From NCBI GenBank assembly GCA_017552535.1, contig JAFZPV010000003.1, forward strand, positions 53,792 through 117,791: DNA of 64,000 nt, given 5' to 3'. Below, one piece after another: positions 7,925 through 17,640 of the stretch. Origin of the DNA: Clostridia bacterium. Its GTDB lineage: Bacteria; Bacillota; Clostridia; Christensenellales; Aristaeellaceae. Within the stretch, counting starts at the first letter, position 1. Each line of letters opens with the position of its first letter. Below the pieces are notes generated by a model, which did not search any database, was not told the DNA's origin, and saw only the letters and a list, made by a program, of their open reading frames with translations. Both the position numbers and the translations under genes were made by a program.

Positions 7925-9030
7925 GGGTTCTCCTCCGGCAGGATGCATGCGTTTTTGACCCTCAGCAGCTTTCCGATCTTCGCGCCGGCCAGGTCGTTTT
8001 CGTCCGTGCAGGTGACGAAGGTCTGCACGCCCTCCAGCCGCGAGATGAGCAGGCGCCGCCTTTCGGGGTCCAGTTCGCTCATCACGTCGTCCAGCATGAG
8101 CACAGGGGCTTCGCCGGTCTGAAGCTCCATCAGCTCGATCTCGCTGAGCTTGAGCGAAAGCGCGCAGGTGCGCACCTGCCCCTGGGAGCCGTAAGCGCGG
8201 GCGTCCATGCCGTCGATGAACACGCCCAGGTCGTCCCGGTGGGGCCCGGAGGTGGTGGTCAAGCGCTTTATATCCGCCGCCCGGCGCTGGGAAAAAGCTT
8301 CCATAAGGTTATTTTGCGTCTCGGCTTCGTCTTCGCCGCAGGCGACGTCCGGCTCGTACTCCACCTTCAGGCGTTCTTTGCCGCCCGACACAGATTCATG
8401 CACATGTGACGCGGTTTCGGCCAGGCGCTTAACGAATGCATGCCGGGCCGTCTGGATGGCGGCGCCGCTTACGGCAAGTTCATTGTCCCACAGGTCCAGC
8501 GTGTCGGGGCTTGCGCCGCTTGCCGAGCAGTCCCTGAGGAGTGTATTCCTCTGCTTGAGGGCGCGGTTATAGCGCTGCAGATTATAATAGTAGTCCGGGC
8601 GCAGCTGGCTCAATTCCATATCGATAAAGCGCCTGCGCATGCCGGGGCCGTCCTTGATCATGCGCAGATCCTCCGGTGCGAACAGAACGCCCGTGATGTG
8701 GCCGAGCATCTCGCCCGAGCGTTTCACCTGGGAGCCGTTGACCTTCACGCGCCGTCCGCCCGCCTGGGTGAGGGCAAATTCCACGTCGTGCAGGCCGTCT
8801 TTGCGGCGGCCTGTGACCTTTACGTAGAAGGCGTCCTCCCCCATGCGGATCATTTCCCGGTCGTGGGAGGTGCGGTGGGAGCGGCCCGTGCAGCACAGAT
8901 ACACGGCCTCCAGCACGTTGGTCTTGCCCTGCGCGTTGTCGCCCGCCAGCACCGTAACGCCCTCGCAGGGGGCGATCAGTGCCTCTTCGTAATTTCTGAA
9001 GTTTTTGAGATGTATCGAGTTGATCCTCAT
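7921..9030 (-). CDS. recF: DNA replication and repair protein RecF
   Basis: RecF is an SMC-like ATPase that loads RecA at gapped DNA through RecO and RecR. The 369-residue protein has the Walker A loop AGDNAQGKTNVLEA (about 29-42), the ABC signature region TSGPHRDD (about 267-274) and Walker B VLMLDDVMSELD (about 310-321). It often sits beside dnaA-dnaN-gyrB; here none of those is present and it heads a run with a phosphatase and tRNA and DNA-repair genes. The start is the only one consistent with the MRINSIHLKNFRNYE N-terminus. Confidence 0.96.
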   Translation of the reverse strand: MRINSIHLKNFRNYEEALIAPCEGVTVLAGDNAQGKTNVLEAVYLCCTGRSHRTSHDREMIRMGEDAFYVKVTGRRKDGLHDVEFALTQAGGRRVKVNGSQVKRSGEMLGHITGVLFAPEDLRMIKDGPGMRRRFIDMELSQLRPDYYYNLQRYNRALKQRNTLLRDCSASGASPDTLDLWDNELAVSGAAIQTARHAFVKRLAETASHVHESVSGGKERLKVEYEPDVACGEDEAETQNNLMEAFSQRRAADIKRLTTTSGPHRDDLGVFIDGMDARAYGSQGQVRTCALSLKLSEIELMELQTGEAPVLMLDDVMSELDPERRRLLISRLEGVQTFVTCTDENDLAGAKIGKLLRVKNACILPEENP

Positions 9031-9077
9031 GCGTTCTCCCGCACTTCCCCGGTTTCTGCATCCCGAAGGGAAACGGA

Positions 9078-9102
9078 GCTCCCGGACAGAATGCCCGGGA
9101 GC
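9078..9102 (-). terminator. Possible weak terminator
   Basis: An 8-bp GC-rich stem GCTCCCGG/CCGGGAGC with a 9-nt loop lies directly downstream of the PNPOx-like gene on the minus strand. Only short T runs follow, so termination may be partial and read through into recF is possible. Confidence 0.4.
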
Positions 9103-9108
9103 GCTTGC

Positions 9109-9501
9109 TTACAGATTTACGACTTCCGGCTCTTTGCCGAAGGCACAGAAGACGGCGGTGGCGTTTTTGAAGTAAAATACCTCAGTGTTGCCGTCATCGG
9201 GGGAATACATGGCCTTCAGGCTGGGGTACGCCTCCAGCATGGAGACGCGGGCTTCCCTGCGGTCGTCCTCGATGAGCTCTCCGGACAGGCGCAGCCACTG
9301 GCCGTCCTTGAACGCGCAGATCTCGGCTTTGGGATTTGCATGCAGCTGTTTGGACACGTCCTTCACCTTGCCCGTCTGGATGTACAGCCTGCCCTCAAAG
9401 ATGTGCGCGGTGCCGAAGGGCCTCACGCGGGGCTGGTCTGCGTCCACGGTTGCCAGGTAGTATACGCCGGCTTCCTTCAGAAAATTCACGACCCGTTCCA
9501 T
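9109..9501 (-). CDS. Pyridoxamine 5'-phosphate oxidase-like flavoprotein
   Basis: A 130-residue protein of the split beta-barrel FMN-binding fold. It begins MERVVNFLKEAGVYYLATVD; PRVRPFGTAHIFEGRLYIQT (about 25-44) and GKVKDVSKQLHANPKAEIC follow. These tracts are typical of the small PNPOx-like/NimA-related proteins of anaerobes. Such proteins bind FMN, F420 or heme; true vitamin B6 oxidase activity is unlikely at this length. It stands between typA and recF, with 78-80 nt gaps on each side. Confidence 0.85.
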   Translation of the reverse strand: MERVVNFLKEAGVYYLATVDADQPRVRPFGTAHIFEGRLYIQTGKVKDVSKQLHANPKAEICAFKDGQWLRLSGELIEDDRREARVSMLEAYPSLKAMYSPDDGNTEVFYFKNATAVFCAFGKEPEVVNL

Positions 9502-9582
9502 ACTGTGCCTCCTGTTAATATGATGATGTGATCGCTTTTGCAGCCGGGCGGCCTTTGCCCGACGCGCTCAGCGGAAAAAGCC

Positions 9583-11412
9583 TTATCCCTTTTTTCTCGC
9601 TTCCAGCTTTTTGCGGGCTTCGGTGCCCAGGATCTTTTTGCGCATGCGGATGGACTTTGGCGTGATCTCCACAAGCTCATCGTCGTCGATATAGTCCATG
9701 GCCTCTTCCAAAGTGAGGATGCGGATGCCCGTTACCTTGAGGGCTTCTTCGGCGGAGGCGCTGTTGCGAATGGAGGTCAGGTGCTTTTTCTTGCACACGT
9801 TCACGTCGATGTCGCCGGGGCGGGAATTGCGCCCGATGATCATGCCGGTGTACACGCGGGTGCCCGGCTCCACGAACAGCTCGCCGCGGTCCTGGATGTA
9901 GAACATGGCATAGTTGGTGGTCTCGCCCGTTTCCCAGGCCACCAGGGAACCGCTGGGACGGGACGGGATCTCTCCCTTGTAAGGCTCGTAGCCGGAGAAC
10001 ACGGCGCTCATTACGCCCTCGCCGCGGGTATCGGTAAGAAACTCGCTGCGGTAGCCGAACAGGCCCCGGGAGGGCACGCTGAACTCCAGGCGCACCCGGT
10101 CCTGACCCTCCATGCTCACCAGCACGCCCTTGCGGCGGCCCATTTTTTCGATGACGGCGCCGGAGTACTCCGTGGGCACGTCGCACACCAGCTGCTCCAT
10201 GGGCTCGCACTTCACGCCGTCGATCTCCTTGAACAGAACCGTTGGCTTGGTGACGGCGAACTCGTAGCCCTGGCGGCGCATGGTCTCGATGAGGATGGAA
10301 AGGTGCAGTTCTCCCCTGCCGGACACCTTGAAGCAGTCGGTGGTGCCGGTATCCTCCACCCGCAGGGATACGTCCGTCTGCATTTCCTTGAACAGGCGGG
10401 CGCGCAGGTGGCGGCTGGTGACGTAGGTGCCTTCGGTGCCCGCGAAGGGAGAATCGTTCACCACAAAATCCATCGCCACGGTGGGCTCGGTGATCTTCAC
10501 GAAGGGCAGCGGGTCGGCCAGCGCCACATCGCAGATGGTGTCTCCGATGGCCAGCTCGCCAAAACCCGTTACGGCCACGATGTCGCCTACCCGGGCGCTT
10601 TCGCAGGGCACGCGCTTTAAGCCGTCGAACTCGAACAAGCCGCCCAGGCGCGCCGCGGGAGACACGAAGCTCTGGCCGTAGATGCAGCGCACGGCCATCT
10701 GGCCCGCCTTGATGGAGCCGCGCTCGATGCGGCCGATGCCGATGCGCCCCACATAATCGTTGTAGTCTATGGTGGAGATGAGCAGCTGCAGGCTGGCCTC
10801 GTCGTCGCCTTCCGGCGCCGGGATGTGGCTCAGGATCGTATCGAACAGGGGGATCAGGTTCACGGCGGGCTTGTCCAGATCCAGGGTGGCCACGCCGGTG
10901 CGCCCGGAGCAGAACACCACGGGAGAATCCAGCTGCTCGTCGGTGGCGTCCAGCTCCAGCAGCAATTCCAGCGTTTCGTCCACCACCTCGCGGCAGCGCT
11001 GGTCGGGCCTGTCCATCTTGTTGACCACGATGATCACGGGCAGGTTGAGGTCCAGCGCCTTTTTGAGCACGAAGCGCGTTTGCGGCATGGGTCCCTCAAA
11101 GGAATCCACCAGCAGAAGCACGCCGCCCACCATTTTGAGCACGCGCTCCACCTCGCCGCCGAAGTCTGCGTGGCCAGGGGTGTCCACTACGTTGATCTTT
11201 ACGCCCTTGTAGTGGATGGCCGTGTTTTTGGACAGGATGGTGATGCCTCTTTCGCGCTCCAGGTCATTGGAGTCCATCACGCGGTCGGAGACCTGCTGGT
11301 TTTCGCGGAATACGCCGGACTGCTTGAGCATTTCGTCCACCAGCGTGGTCTTGCCGTGGTCCACGTGGGCGATGATGGCGATGTTGCGGATGTCTTCCCT
11401 TACGATTTTCAA
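9583..11412 (-). CDS. typA: Ribosome-associated GTPase TypA/BipA
   Basis: A translational GTPase related to EF-G that binds ribosomes and affects 50S assembly and stress adaptation. Domain I carries [15 protein letters not shown], the [16 protein letters not shown] switch II and NKMDRP. Domains II, III, V and the BipA-specific C-terminal domain fill the rest. A TTG start at 11412 is chosen: it gives [20 protein letters not shown] as the N-terminus, has AAGAAGG about 7 nt upstream, and gives 609 residues, the family length. Upstream starts would run into the UroD-like gene. Confidence 0.95.
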   Translation of the reverse strand: MKIVREDIRNIAIIAHVDHGKTTLVDEMLKQSGVFRENQQVSDRVMDSNDLERERGITILSKNTAIHYKGVKINVVDTPGHADFGGEVERVLKMVGGVLLLVDSFEGPMPQTRFVLKKALDLNLPVIIVVNKMDRPDQRCREVVDETLELLLELDATDEQLDSPVVFCSGRTGVATLDLDKPAVNLIPLFDTILSHIPAPEGDDEASLQLLISTIDYNDYVGRIGIGRIERGSIKAGQMAVRCIYGQSFVSPAARLGGLFEFDGLKRVPCESARVGDIVAVTGFGELAIGDTICDVALADPLPFVKITEPTVAMDFVVNDSPFAGTEGTYVTSRHLRARLFKEMQTDVSLRVEDTGTTDCFKVSGRGELHLSILIETMRRQGYEFAVTKPTVLFKEIDGVKCEPMEQLVCDVPTEYSGAVIEKMGRRKGVLVSMEGQDRVRLEFSVPSRGLFGYRSEFLTDTRGEGVMSAVFSGYEPYKGEIPSRPSGSLVAWETGETTNYAMFYIQDRGELFVEPGTRVYTGMIIGRNSRPGDIDVNVCKKKHLTSIRNSASAEEALKVTGIRILTLEEAMDYIDDDELVEITPKSIRMRKKILGTEARKKLEARKKG

Positions 11413-11458
11413 AGCGTATACCTTCTTTTTTGAATTGCTGTCGGTTGCTTCAGGGGGA

Positions 11459-12514
11459 TCAGTAGGTCCCCACCCGTTTGTAGGTCTGTATGATCTGTTC
11501 AAAGTCCTTCAGGCTCACCGCCGCGGGGATCGAGTGATCCGAGGCGAAGATGTAGCCGCCGGACTGCATCATCATGGGAACGAGCTTTTCGATCTGGGGC
11601 AGGATGATCTCCGGCCTGTGCCACAGGGCGGCGTTGGTGCCGCCGTGAAACAGGAGACGGCTTCCGAATTCCTTTTTGAGCTTTTCCGGCTCCATGCCCG
11701 CCTTGACCTCCAGCGGGTTCAGGCCATCCAGGCCCATATCCGCCAGTTCCGGCACGAGGGGCATGATGTTGCCGCAGGAGTGCAGGCGCACGTAGCATCC
11801 GTGACTGTGGCCCCAGTCTATGGCTTTCTGGTGGAAGGGCTTGAGCAGCTCGCGGTAGTCCCGCAGGGAGAAAAACTGCGTGCCTTTATAGCCCATGTCG
11901 TCCGGCCAGGACACCTCGTCAAAGGTGTAGCCCGCGTCCCACACCATGTCCATAAGGGCAAGGTTCAGGGTGAGCTCCGTGTCGAACATGTCCATCACCC
12001 ACTCAGGTTCGTCCTTCATGGCGATGAGCATATTCTCGGTGCCCACCATGCCGGAATGGGTGATGTCAAAGCCGAACCACAGCCCGCATATGATCCACCG
12101 GCCTTCTGCCCGCCAGGAGCTGTAATTGCGCTTCAGCCTGTCCCAGGGGATGCGGTCGGAGGAGGGCGTCATGCGCGGCTTGACCTTTAGCCACTCGTCC
12201 GGCGTGGTCACCTGATAACCCAGGGATTCCGGCGTGGTGGTGCGGTGCCTGAAGTTTCGCCTGGTGGCGCCCCAGGGCGTCGTGGAGACGATGAACTCGT
12301 CGTTTTCCTCAATGACGCGCACCGGCAGGCGCGGAGAGCTGTCCACGGAGACGGATGCGGTCTTATCCAGATCGAAATATCCCAGGTAGTCGTCCGTGGG
12401 CAGGCCCTCTTCGCGCCAGCGCGCCAGGGTCTCCGTCCAGGCGTAGTCCATAAAGGGCACCCGGTCCGCTTCGCGGTGCTCGTACATGCGACGGAACCGT
12501 TCGTTCGTGGTCAT
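11459..12514 (-). CDS. Uroporphyrinogen decarboxylase family (corrinoid methyltransferase-like) protein
   Basis: A 351-residue TIM-barrel protein of the UroD superfamily. A zinc-ligand type motif LHSCGNI (about 243-249) and [12 protein letters not shown] suggest the methyltransferase branch (MtaA/MtbA-like) rather than true HemE: no heme genes are nearby and the N-terminal HemE arginine motif is not seen. Its partner corrinoid protein is not in the window, so the substrate is unknown. It lies 24 nt after prfC and 46 nt before typA on the same strand. Confidence 0.8.
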   Translation of the reverse strand: MTTNERFRRMYEHREADRVPFMDYAWTETLARWREEGLPTDDYLGYFDLDKTASVSVDSSPRLPVRVIEENDEFIVSTTPWGATRRNFRHRTTTPESLGYQVTTPDEWLKVKPRMTPSSDRIPWDRLKRNYSSWRAEGRWIICGLWFGFDITHSGMVGTENMLIAMKDEPEWVMDMFDTELTLNLALMDMVWDAGYTFDEVSWPDDMGYKGTQFFSLRDYRELLKPFHQKAIDWGHSHGCYVRLHSCGNIMPLVPELADMGLDGLNPLEVKAGMEPEKLKKEFGSRLLFHGGTNAALWHRPEIILPQIEKLVPMMMQSGGYIFASDHSIPAAVSLKDFEQIIQTYKRVGTY

Positions 12515-12538
12515 GAGGCTTTCCCCCGTCAGCGCTTG

Positions 12539-14158
12539 TTACAGTTCAGTCTTGTCGGCTTCCATGCGGTCTGCCGTTTCAGCCAGCACAAGGCCTTTGT
12601 TGTTTTCCGTGCACAGCCGTATAGACCATTCGTTTTCGAAAAACAGCATGTCTCGGTTCGCTTTATCCACAGCCGGAACGGTGGTGGAGGGCAGACGGAG
12701 CTTGTCCACGGGTTTTGGAGTTTCCTTGATCCACCGTACGTATCGGTACGGCAGGGTCTCGCGGGTGATCTCCACGCCGTATTCGCTCTTCAGGCGGTAT
12801 TCCAGCACATCCATCTGCAGCGCTCCCACCACGCCGGCGATCATCTCTTCCCTGCCGATGTTGGGGCGTTTGAAGGTCTGCACCGCGCCTTCCTGGCTGA
12901 GCTGGTTCACGCCTTTCAAAAACTGCTTGCGCTTCATGGAATCCTCGGGGCTGACGCGGCAGAAGAATTCCGGCGCGAACAGCGGGATGCCGCTGTAGCG
13001 CACGGGCGCGCCCGTGCACAGTGTGTCGCCCAGGCGAAAGATGCCCGGGTCGAACAGGCCGATGATGTCGCCGGGATACGCCGTTTCCACGGTCTCATGC
13101 TCCTGAGCCATGAACTGCTGGGGCTGGGCGAGCTTGATACGTTCGTTTGTGGAGGAATGCCACACGCTCATGCCCTTTTCGAACACGCCGGAGCACACCC
13201 GCATGAAGGCCAGGCGATCCCGGTGGGCGGGATTCATATTGGCCTGGATCTTGAAGATGAAGCCCGTGAACTTTTCGTCCATCGGATCGATGGGGCCTTC
13301 GTCGGACACGCGGGGCGTGGGCGATTTGGTATACGTGAGGAAGCGCTTCAAAAACGGCTCCACACCGAAGTTGTTGAAGGCGCTGCCGAAGAACATGGGC
13401 GTGAGCTGGCCGGAGAGGATCTTGTCCAGGTCGAACTCGTCTCCCGCCACGTCCAGAAGCTCGGTGTCCTCCATGAGCTTATCATAGTAGCTTTGGCCGA
13501 TCAGCTGCGGGCAGGCGGGATCGTCGACGGATACGGTCTTCACTTCCACAAAGTTCTGGCCGTGGTTGCCGCCGGCGTACAGCTCGATGGTGCGGCTGTC
13601 GCGGTGGTATACGCCCCGGAAGTCGTCTCCGTGCAGGCCGATGGGCCAGTTGACGGGGCAGGAGCGTATGCCCAGCACCGTTTCGAGCTCTTCCATCAGC
13701 TCAAAAGGATCCTTGCCGGCGCGGTCCAGCTTGTTTACAAAGGTAAAGATGGGAATGGAGCGCATGCGGCAGACCTTGAACAGTTTGATGGTCTGCTCCT
13801 CCACGCCCTTGGCGCAGTCGATGAGCATGACGGCGCTGTCCGCCGCCACCAGGGTGCGGTAGGTATCTTCCGAGAAATCCTGGTGACCGGGGGTATCCAG
13901 GATGTTGATGCGGTAGCCGTCAAAATCGAACTGCATGGCGGAAGACGTGACCGAGATGCCGCGCTGCTTTTCGATCTCCATCCAGTCGCTGGTGGCGTGG
14001 CGCGCGGTCTTGCGGGCCTTTACGCTGCCCGCCTGGCGGATGGCGCCGCCGTATAAAAGCAGTTTTTCGGTGAGCGTGGTCTTGCCCGCGTCGGGGTGGG
14101 ATATGATGGCAAAGGTCCGCCGCCTTTGCGTTTCGGTTTTCAGTTCGGGATGCAGCAT
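12539..14158 (-). CDS. prfC: Peptide chain release factor 3
   Basis: RF3 is a GTPase that recycles RF1 and RF2 after termination. The 539-residue protein has the P-loop SHPDAGKTTLTEKLL (about 20-34), RGISVTSS switch I, DTPGHQDFSEDTYRTL switch II and FVNKLDR. The N-terminus RRRTFAIISHPDAGK is diagnostic for RF3 against EF-G. GGAGG lies about 10 nt before the ATG. Confidence 0.97.
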   Translation of the reverse strand: MLHPELKTETQRRRTFAIISHPDAGKTTLTEKLLLYGGAIRQAGSVKARKTARHATSDWMEIEKQRGISVTSSAMQFDFDGYRINILDTPGHQDFSEDTYRTLVAADSAVMLIDCAKGVEEQTIKLFKVCRMRSIPIFTFVNKLDRAGKDPFELMEELETVLGIRSCPVNWPIGLHGDDFRGVYHRDSRTIELYAGGNHGQNFVEVKTVSVDDPACPQLIGQSYYDKLMEDTELLDVAGDEFDLDKILSGQLTPMFFGSAFNNFGVEPFLKRFLTYTKSPTPRVSDEGPIDPMDEKFTGFIFKIQANMNPAHRDRLAFMRVCSGVFEKGMSVWHSSTNERIKLAQPQQFMAQEHETVETAYPGDIIGLFDPGIFRLGDTLCTGAPVRYSGIPLFAPEFFCRVSPEDSMKRKQFLKGVNQLSQEGAVQTFKRPNIGREEMIAGVVGALQMDVLEYRLKSEYGVEITRETLPYRYVRWIKETPKPVDKLRLPSTTVPAVDKANRDMLFFENEWSIRLCTENNKGLVLAETADRMEADKTEL

Positions 14159-14260
14159 AGCTGGTTGCCTCCAATGATATGATGCGGGAAAAAAGCGACT
14201 TTCGTCACGGTATCAACGCGGCAAGCCCGGACCCTCCCATTCTCAATGATTTGACAGTAT

Positions 14261-14290
14261 ATTGTATACCTTTTCATGTTGATTTGTCAG
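14261..14290 (-). promoter_or_regulatory. Promoter for prfC
   Basis: Minus-strand CTGACA (14285-14290), 18-nt spacer, TACAAT (14261-14266). It lies about 100 nt upstream of prfC and faces away from dprA, making 14159-14427 a divergent control region. Nothing else is recognised in this stretch. Confidence 0.55.
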
Positions 14291-14363
14291 CCCATACAGT
14301 GGCAGTTTGCGTTAATTTCTGAATCAGACATCAAGCAGGCTGTTCCTTCCTGAAATATGGGGC

Positions 14364-14392
14364 TTGACGAAGCCGCCCAAACATGCAATAAT
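14364..14392 (+). promoter_or_regulatory. Promoter for the dprA-topA operon
   Basis: TTGACG (14364-14369), 17-nt spacer, AATAAT (14387-14392), 36 nt upstream of the dprA start: a good sigma-A-type promoter. Confidence 0.7.
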
Positions 14393-14427
14393 GAGAATGG
14401 ATTTATGTGACTGCTTTGAGGACGCGT

Positions 14428-15516
14428 ATGGAATATTCGTATCATGAACGCTGCTGGATATGGCTGAGCTTCGTGCGCGGCATGACGCCGAAGCGCTTTT
14501 ACCGCGCCCTGGCCGAGGCCGGGGACGCGGCGGACATCTACGAGCAGCCGGCGGAATTCAAAAGCGCCTTCGAACCGAAAGTCTACGAAAGCCTGATGCG
14601 CGCAAGAAGCGAAGAGCCCCCGGACGAAGTGGCGGACCAGCTCGAAAAGCGCGGCGTAATAGCGATCACGCGCATGGGAAATGCCTATCCCCCGCGCCTT
14701 GAGCATATATCCGACCCGCCGCCTACGCTGTTCGTTCTGGGTTCTGCGAACCTTGAGCTTGACAGGCCGCTGGCTGTGGTGGGCACGCGGCGCGCCAGCT
14801 ACGAAGGCAGGAAGACCGCTTTGGAATTCTGCCGGGAGCTGGCCCTGCAGGGCGCAAGCATCGTAAGCGGGCTTGCACGGGGCATCGATACGTTTTCCCA
14901 TACTGCCTGCCTGGACGCGGGCGGACGCACGGTGGCGGTGCTGGGCAACGGCCTGGGGAGCATATATCCCCCTGAAAACGCCGAGCTCGCCCGGCGCATC
15001 ACAGAATCAGGCGGCAGCCTGGTAAGCGAACTGCGCCTGGACGAAGCGCCCGCCCGCTGGACGTTTCCGGCCCGAAACCGGCTGATCGCGGGCCTTTCGG
15101 ACGCCGTACTGGTGGTGGAGGGCGACCGGAAGAGCGGCTCCCTTATCACCGCGGGGTACGCCCTGGAGGAAGGACGCGACGTGTTCGCCGTGCCGGGAAG
15201 CATATATTCCCCGCTGTCCGAAGGCCCGAACAGCCTGATCCAGTCCGGCGCGTACATGGCCCTGTCGCCCTGGGACATCCTGGAGACCATGCGCTGGGGA
15301 TCGCGTCCCCAGTCGGCCAAGGCGGAAAAAACGCCGCCGGCGCTTGACGAAAAGGAAAAAAAGATATATGATTTGCTGAAAAACGAAGCCATGAGCTTCA
15401 GCGAGCTGGAAGAAAGGGGCGGCTTTCAGGCCCCCGAACTGAATTCCTGCTTGACAATGATGTCACTAAGGTCAATAATAATAAAACTGCCGGGCAATGT
15501 TTATCGTTTGGCCTGA
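14428..15516 (+). CDS. dprA: DNA-processing protein DprA
   Basis: DprA protects incoming single-stranded DNA and loads RecA during natural transformation. The 362-residue protein has the Rossmann-type domain with VVGTRRASYEGR (about 110-121), VSGLARGIDTFSH and the long FPARNRLIAGLSDAVLVVEG tract, and a C-terminal winged-helix region (about 300-362). ATG 14428 is chosen over the GTG at 14407 because GAGGA lies 6 nt upstream. It is 15 nt ahead of topA, the common Firmicute order. Confidence 0.95.
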   Translation: MEYSYHERCWIWLSFVRGMTPKRFYRALAEAGDAADIYEQPAEFKSAFEPKVYESLMRARSEEPPDEVADQLEKRGVIAITRMGNAYPPRLEHISDPPPTLFVLGSANLELDRPLAVVGTRRASYEGRKTALEFCRELALQGASIVSGLARGIDTFSHTACLDAGGRTVAVLGNGLGSIYPPENAELARRITESGGSLVSELRLDEAPARWTFPARNRLIAGLSDAVLVVEGDRKSGSLITAGYALEEGRDVFAVPGSIYSPLSEGPNSLIQSGAYMALSPWDILETMRWGSRPQSAKAEKTPPALDEKEKKIYDLLKNEAMSFSELEERGGFQAPELNSCLTMMSLRSIIIKLPGNVYRLA

Positions 15517-15531
15517 ACTCGGAGGAAACAT

Positions 15532-17640
15532 ATGAGCGCATACACACTGGTGATCGTGGAGTCACCCGCCAAGGCAAATACCATCGGCAAGTATCTGGGC
15601 AGCCGCTATCACGTGATCGCCTCTCAGGGGCACGTAAGGGATCTGCCCAAGAGCCAGCTTGGCGTAGAGATCGAAAACGGTTTTGAGCCCAAGTACATCA
15701 CCATCCGCGGGCGGGGCGACATCATTGCGGATATCCGGAAGGAGGCCAAGGGCGCGCAGAACATCCTTCTGGCAACCGACCCTGACCGCGAGGGAGAAGC
15801 CATCAGCTGGCACCTGGCCTATATGCTGGGGATCGACCCAAGCCAGAAGTGCCGCATCGAGTTCAACGAAGTTACGAAGAACGCGGTCAAGGCAGCCGTA
15901 AAAAGCCCGCGGGCCATCAACGAAAAGCTGGTGGACGCCCAGCAGGCGCGGCGCGTACTGGACAGGCTGGTGGGCTACAAGATCAGTCCCCTGCTGTGGG
16001 TTAAGGTGCGCAAGGGCCTTTCCGCCGGACGCGTGCAGAGCGTGGCCACCGCCATGGTGTGCGAGCGCGAGCAGGAGATAGACGCCTTCGTGCCCGAGGA
16101 ATACTGGCTGATCGACGCGGACTTTTCTGGCGCGTCAAGCAGTTTCCACGCCCGTTACTGGGGCACGCCCGACGAAAAGAAGGACGTGACCGGCCAGGCG
16201 CAGGCGGACACGATCGTTTCAGCCTGCCAGGACAAGAGCTTTGAAGTAAAGAACGTGAAGCGCGGAGAACGCAGAAAAGCGCCCGCCGCGCCTTTCACCA
16301 CCTCGTCTTTGCAGCAGGAAGCCAGCCGTAAACTGAACTTTACGGCCTCCAAGACCATGCAGATCGCCCAGCAGCTCTACGAAGGCGTGGACGTTTCCGG
16401 CGTGGGCGCGGTAGGTCTGGTTTCCTATATCCGCACGGACTCCACCCGCATTTCCGACGTGGCGCTCGAAGCCGTGCGCCGTTTGATCGGGGAAAAGTTC
16501 GATCCCGAGTACCTGCCCGAAACGCCCAACGTATACCGTACGCGCTCCGGCGCTCAGGACGCCCACGAGGCCATCCGCCCCACGGACGTGGAACTGACGC
16601 CGGAACGGGTGCGCGATTCCCTGACCAATGACCAGTACAAACTGTACAAGCTCATTTACGCCCGCTTTGTGGCCAGCCAGATGACGCCTCAGGTGTACGA
16701 CACCCTGCAGGCTGATCTGGTCGCCGGGGACATATGTTTCCGCCACACGAGCCAAAAGCAGCGTTTCGCGGGCTTTACCGCCGTATACGAAGAGGGCACG
16801 GACGACGCTGAGGAAGAAGCCGACAGCCGTATTCCGCGCTTAAGCGAGGGTGAAAGCGTAAAAATATCCGACATCACCCCGTCACAGCACTTTACCCAGC
16901 CGCCTGCCCGGTATACGGAAGCTTCGCTGGTGCGCGCGCTGGAGGAAAAGGGCATCGGCCGTCCCTCCACCTACGCGCCCACCATCAGCACGATTCTGGG
17001 CCGCGGCTACGTGGTGCGCGAAAAGAAGCGCCTGTACCCCACGGAGCTCGGCACCGTGGTGACGGACGTGATGTCCCGCTCCTTCCCCGATATCGTGGAT
17101 AAGGAATTCACGGCGGACATGGAGACCCGCCTGGACGACATCGAAGCCGGAAAGCTCGACTGGCACAAGGTGATCGGCGACTTTTACGATCCCTTCGAGC
17201 TGGAACTGGAGGAAGCGCAGAAAACGCTTGAAAAGGTGAAGATCGAAGACGAGGTGTCCGACGTGCCCTGCTCCCAGTGCGGCGCGCTGATGGTATACAA
17301 GCGCGGACGCTTCGGGCGCTTCCTGGCCTGCCCCCGCTTCCCGGAGTGCCGCTACACTCAGGCGGTGCTTACGTTTATCGAAGCGCCCTGCCCCAAGTGC
17401 GGCTCCAGGCTGGTGGAGCGCATCAACCGGAAGGGCCGCAAGTTCTACGGCTGTGAAAAGTATCCCGAGTGCGACTTCGTGTCCTGGGATATGCCGGTAA
17501 AGGAAGCCTGCCCCAGGTGCGGCGGGATGATGGTGCTGAAGAAAAACCGTTCCTCCGGCAGCGTGCACGTGTGCACCAACGAAAGCTGCCGCTACCGCGA
17601 AGAAGCTGCCAACGCAGGCGAGGACGAAGCGGATGAATGA
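15532..17640 (+). CDS. topA: DNA topoisomerase I
   Basis: Type IA topoisomerase that relaxes negative supercoils. The 702-residue protein starts with the Toprim domain (VIVESPAKANTIGKYLG; DPDREGE near 84-90). The active-site tyrosine lies in SYIRTDSTRISD (about residue 299). Near the C-terminus come three Cys4 zinc-ribbon repeats (CSQCGAL..CPRFPEC, CPKCGSR..CEKYPEC, CPRCGGM..CTNESC). GGAGG lies 8 nt before the start. It overlaps trmFO by 8 nt. Confidence 0.98.
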   Translation: MSAYTLVIVESPAKANTIGKYLGSRYHVIASQGHVRDLPKSQLGVEIENGFEPKYITIRGRGDIIADIRKEAKGAQNILLATDPDREGEAISWHLAYMLGIDPSQKCRIEFNEVTKNAVKAAVKSPRAINEKLVDAQQARRVLDRLVGYKISPLLWVKVRKGLSAGRVQSVATAMVCEREQEIDAFVPEEYWLIDADFSGASSSFHARYWGTPDEKKDVTGQAQADTIVSACQDKSFEVKNVKRGERRKAPAAPFTTSSLQQEASRKLNFTASKTMQIAQQLYEGVDVSGVGAVGLVSYIRTDSTRISDVALEAVRRLIGEKFDPEYLPETPNVYRTRSGAQDAHEAIRPTDVELTPERVRDSLTNDQYKLYKLIYARFVASQMTPQVYDTLQADLVAGDICFRHTSQKQRFAGFTAVYEEGTDDAEEEADSRIPRLSEGESVKISDITPSQHFTQPPARYTEASLVRALEEKGIGRPSTYAPTISTILGRGYVVREKKRLYPTELGTVVTDVMSRSFPDIVDKEFTADMETRLDDIEAGKLDWHKVIGDFYDPFELELEEAQKTLEKVKIEDEVSDVPCSQCGALMVYKRGRFGRFLACPRFPECRYTQAVLTFIEAPCPKCGSRLVERINRKGRKFYGCEKYPECDFVSWDMPVKEACPRCGGMMVLKKNRSSGSVHVCTNESCRYREEAANAGEDEADE

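Noticed and set aside
9537-9560. Terminator after typA (CGGGC/GCCCG stem)
   Set aside because: Only a 5-bp stem without a U-tract; too weak to list as a feature.
12245-14056. Long open frame of about 600 codons opposite prfC
   Set aside because: Shadow of RF3 on the other strand; no ribosome binding site, no recognisable motif.
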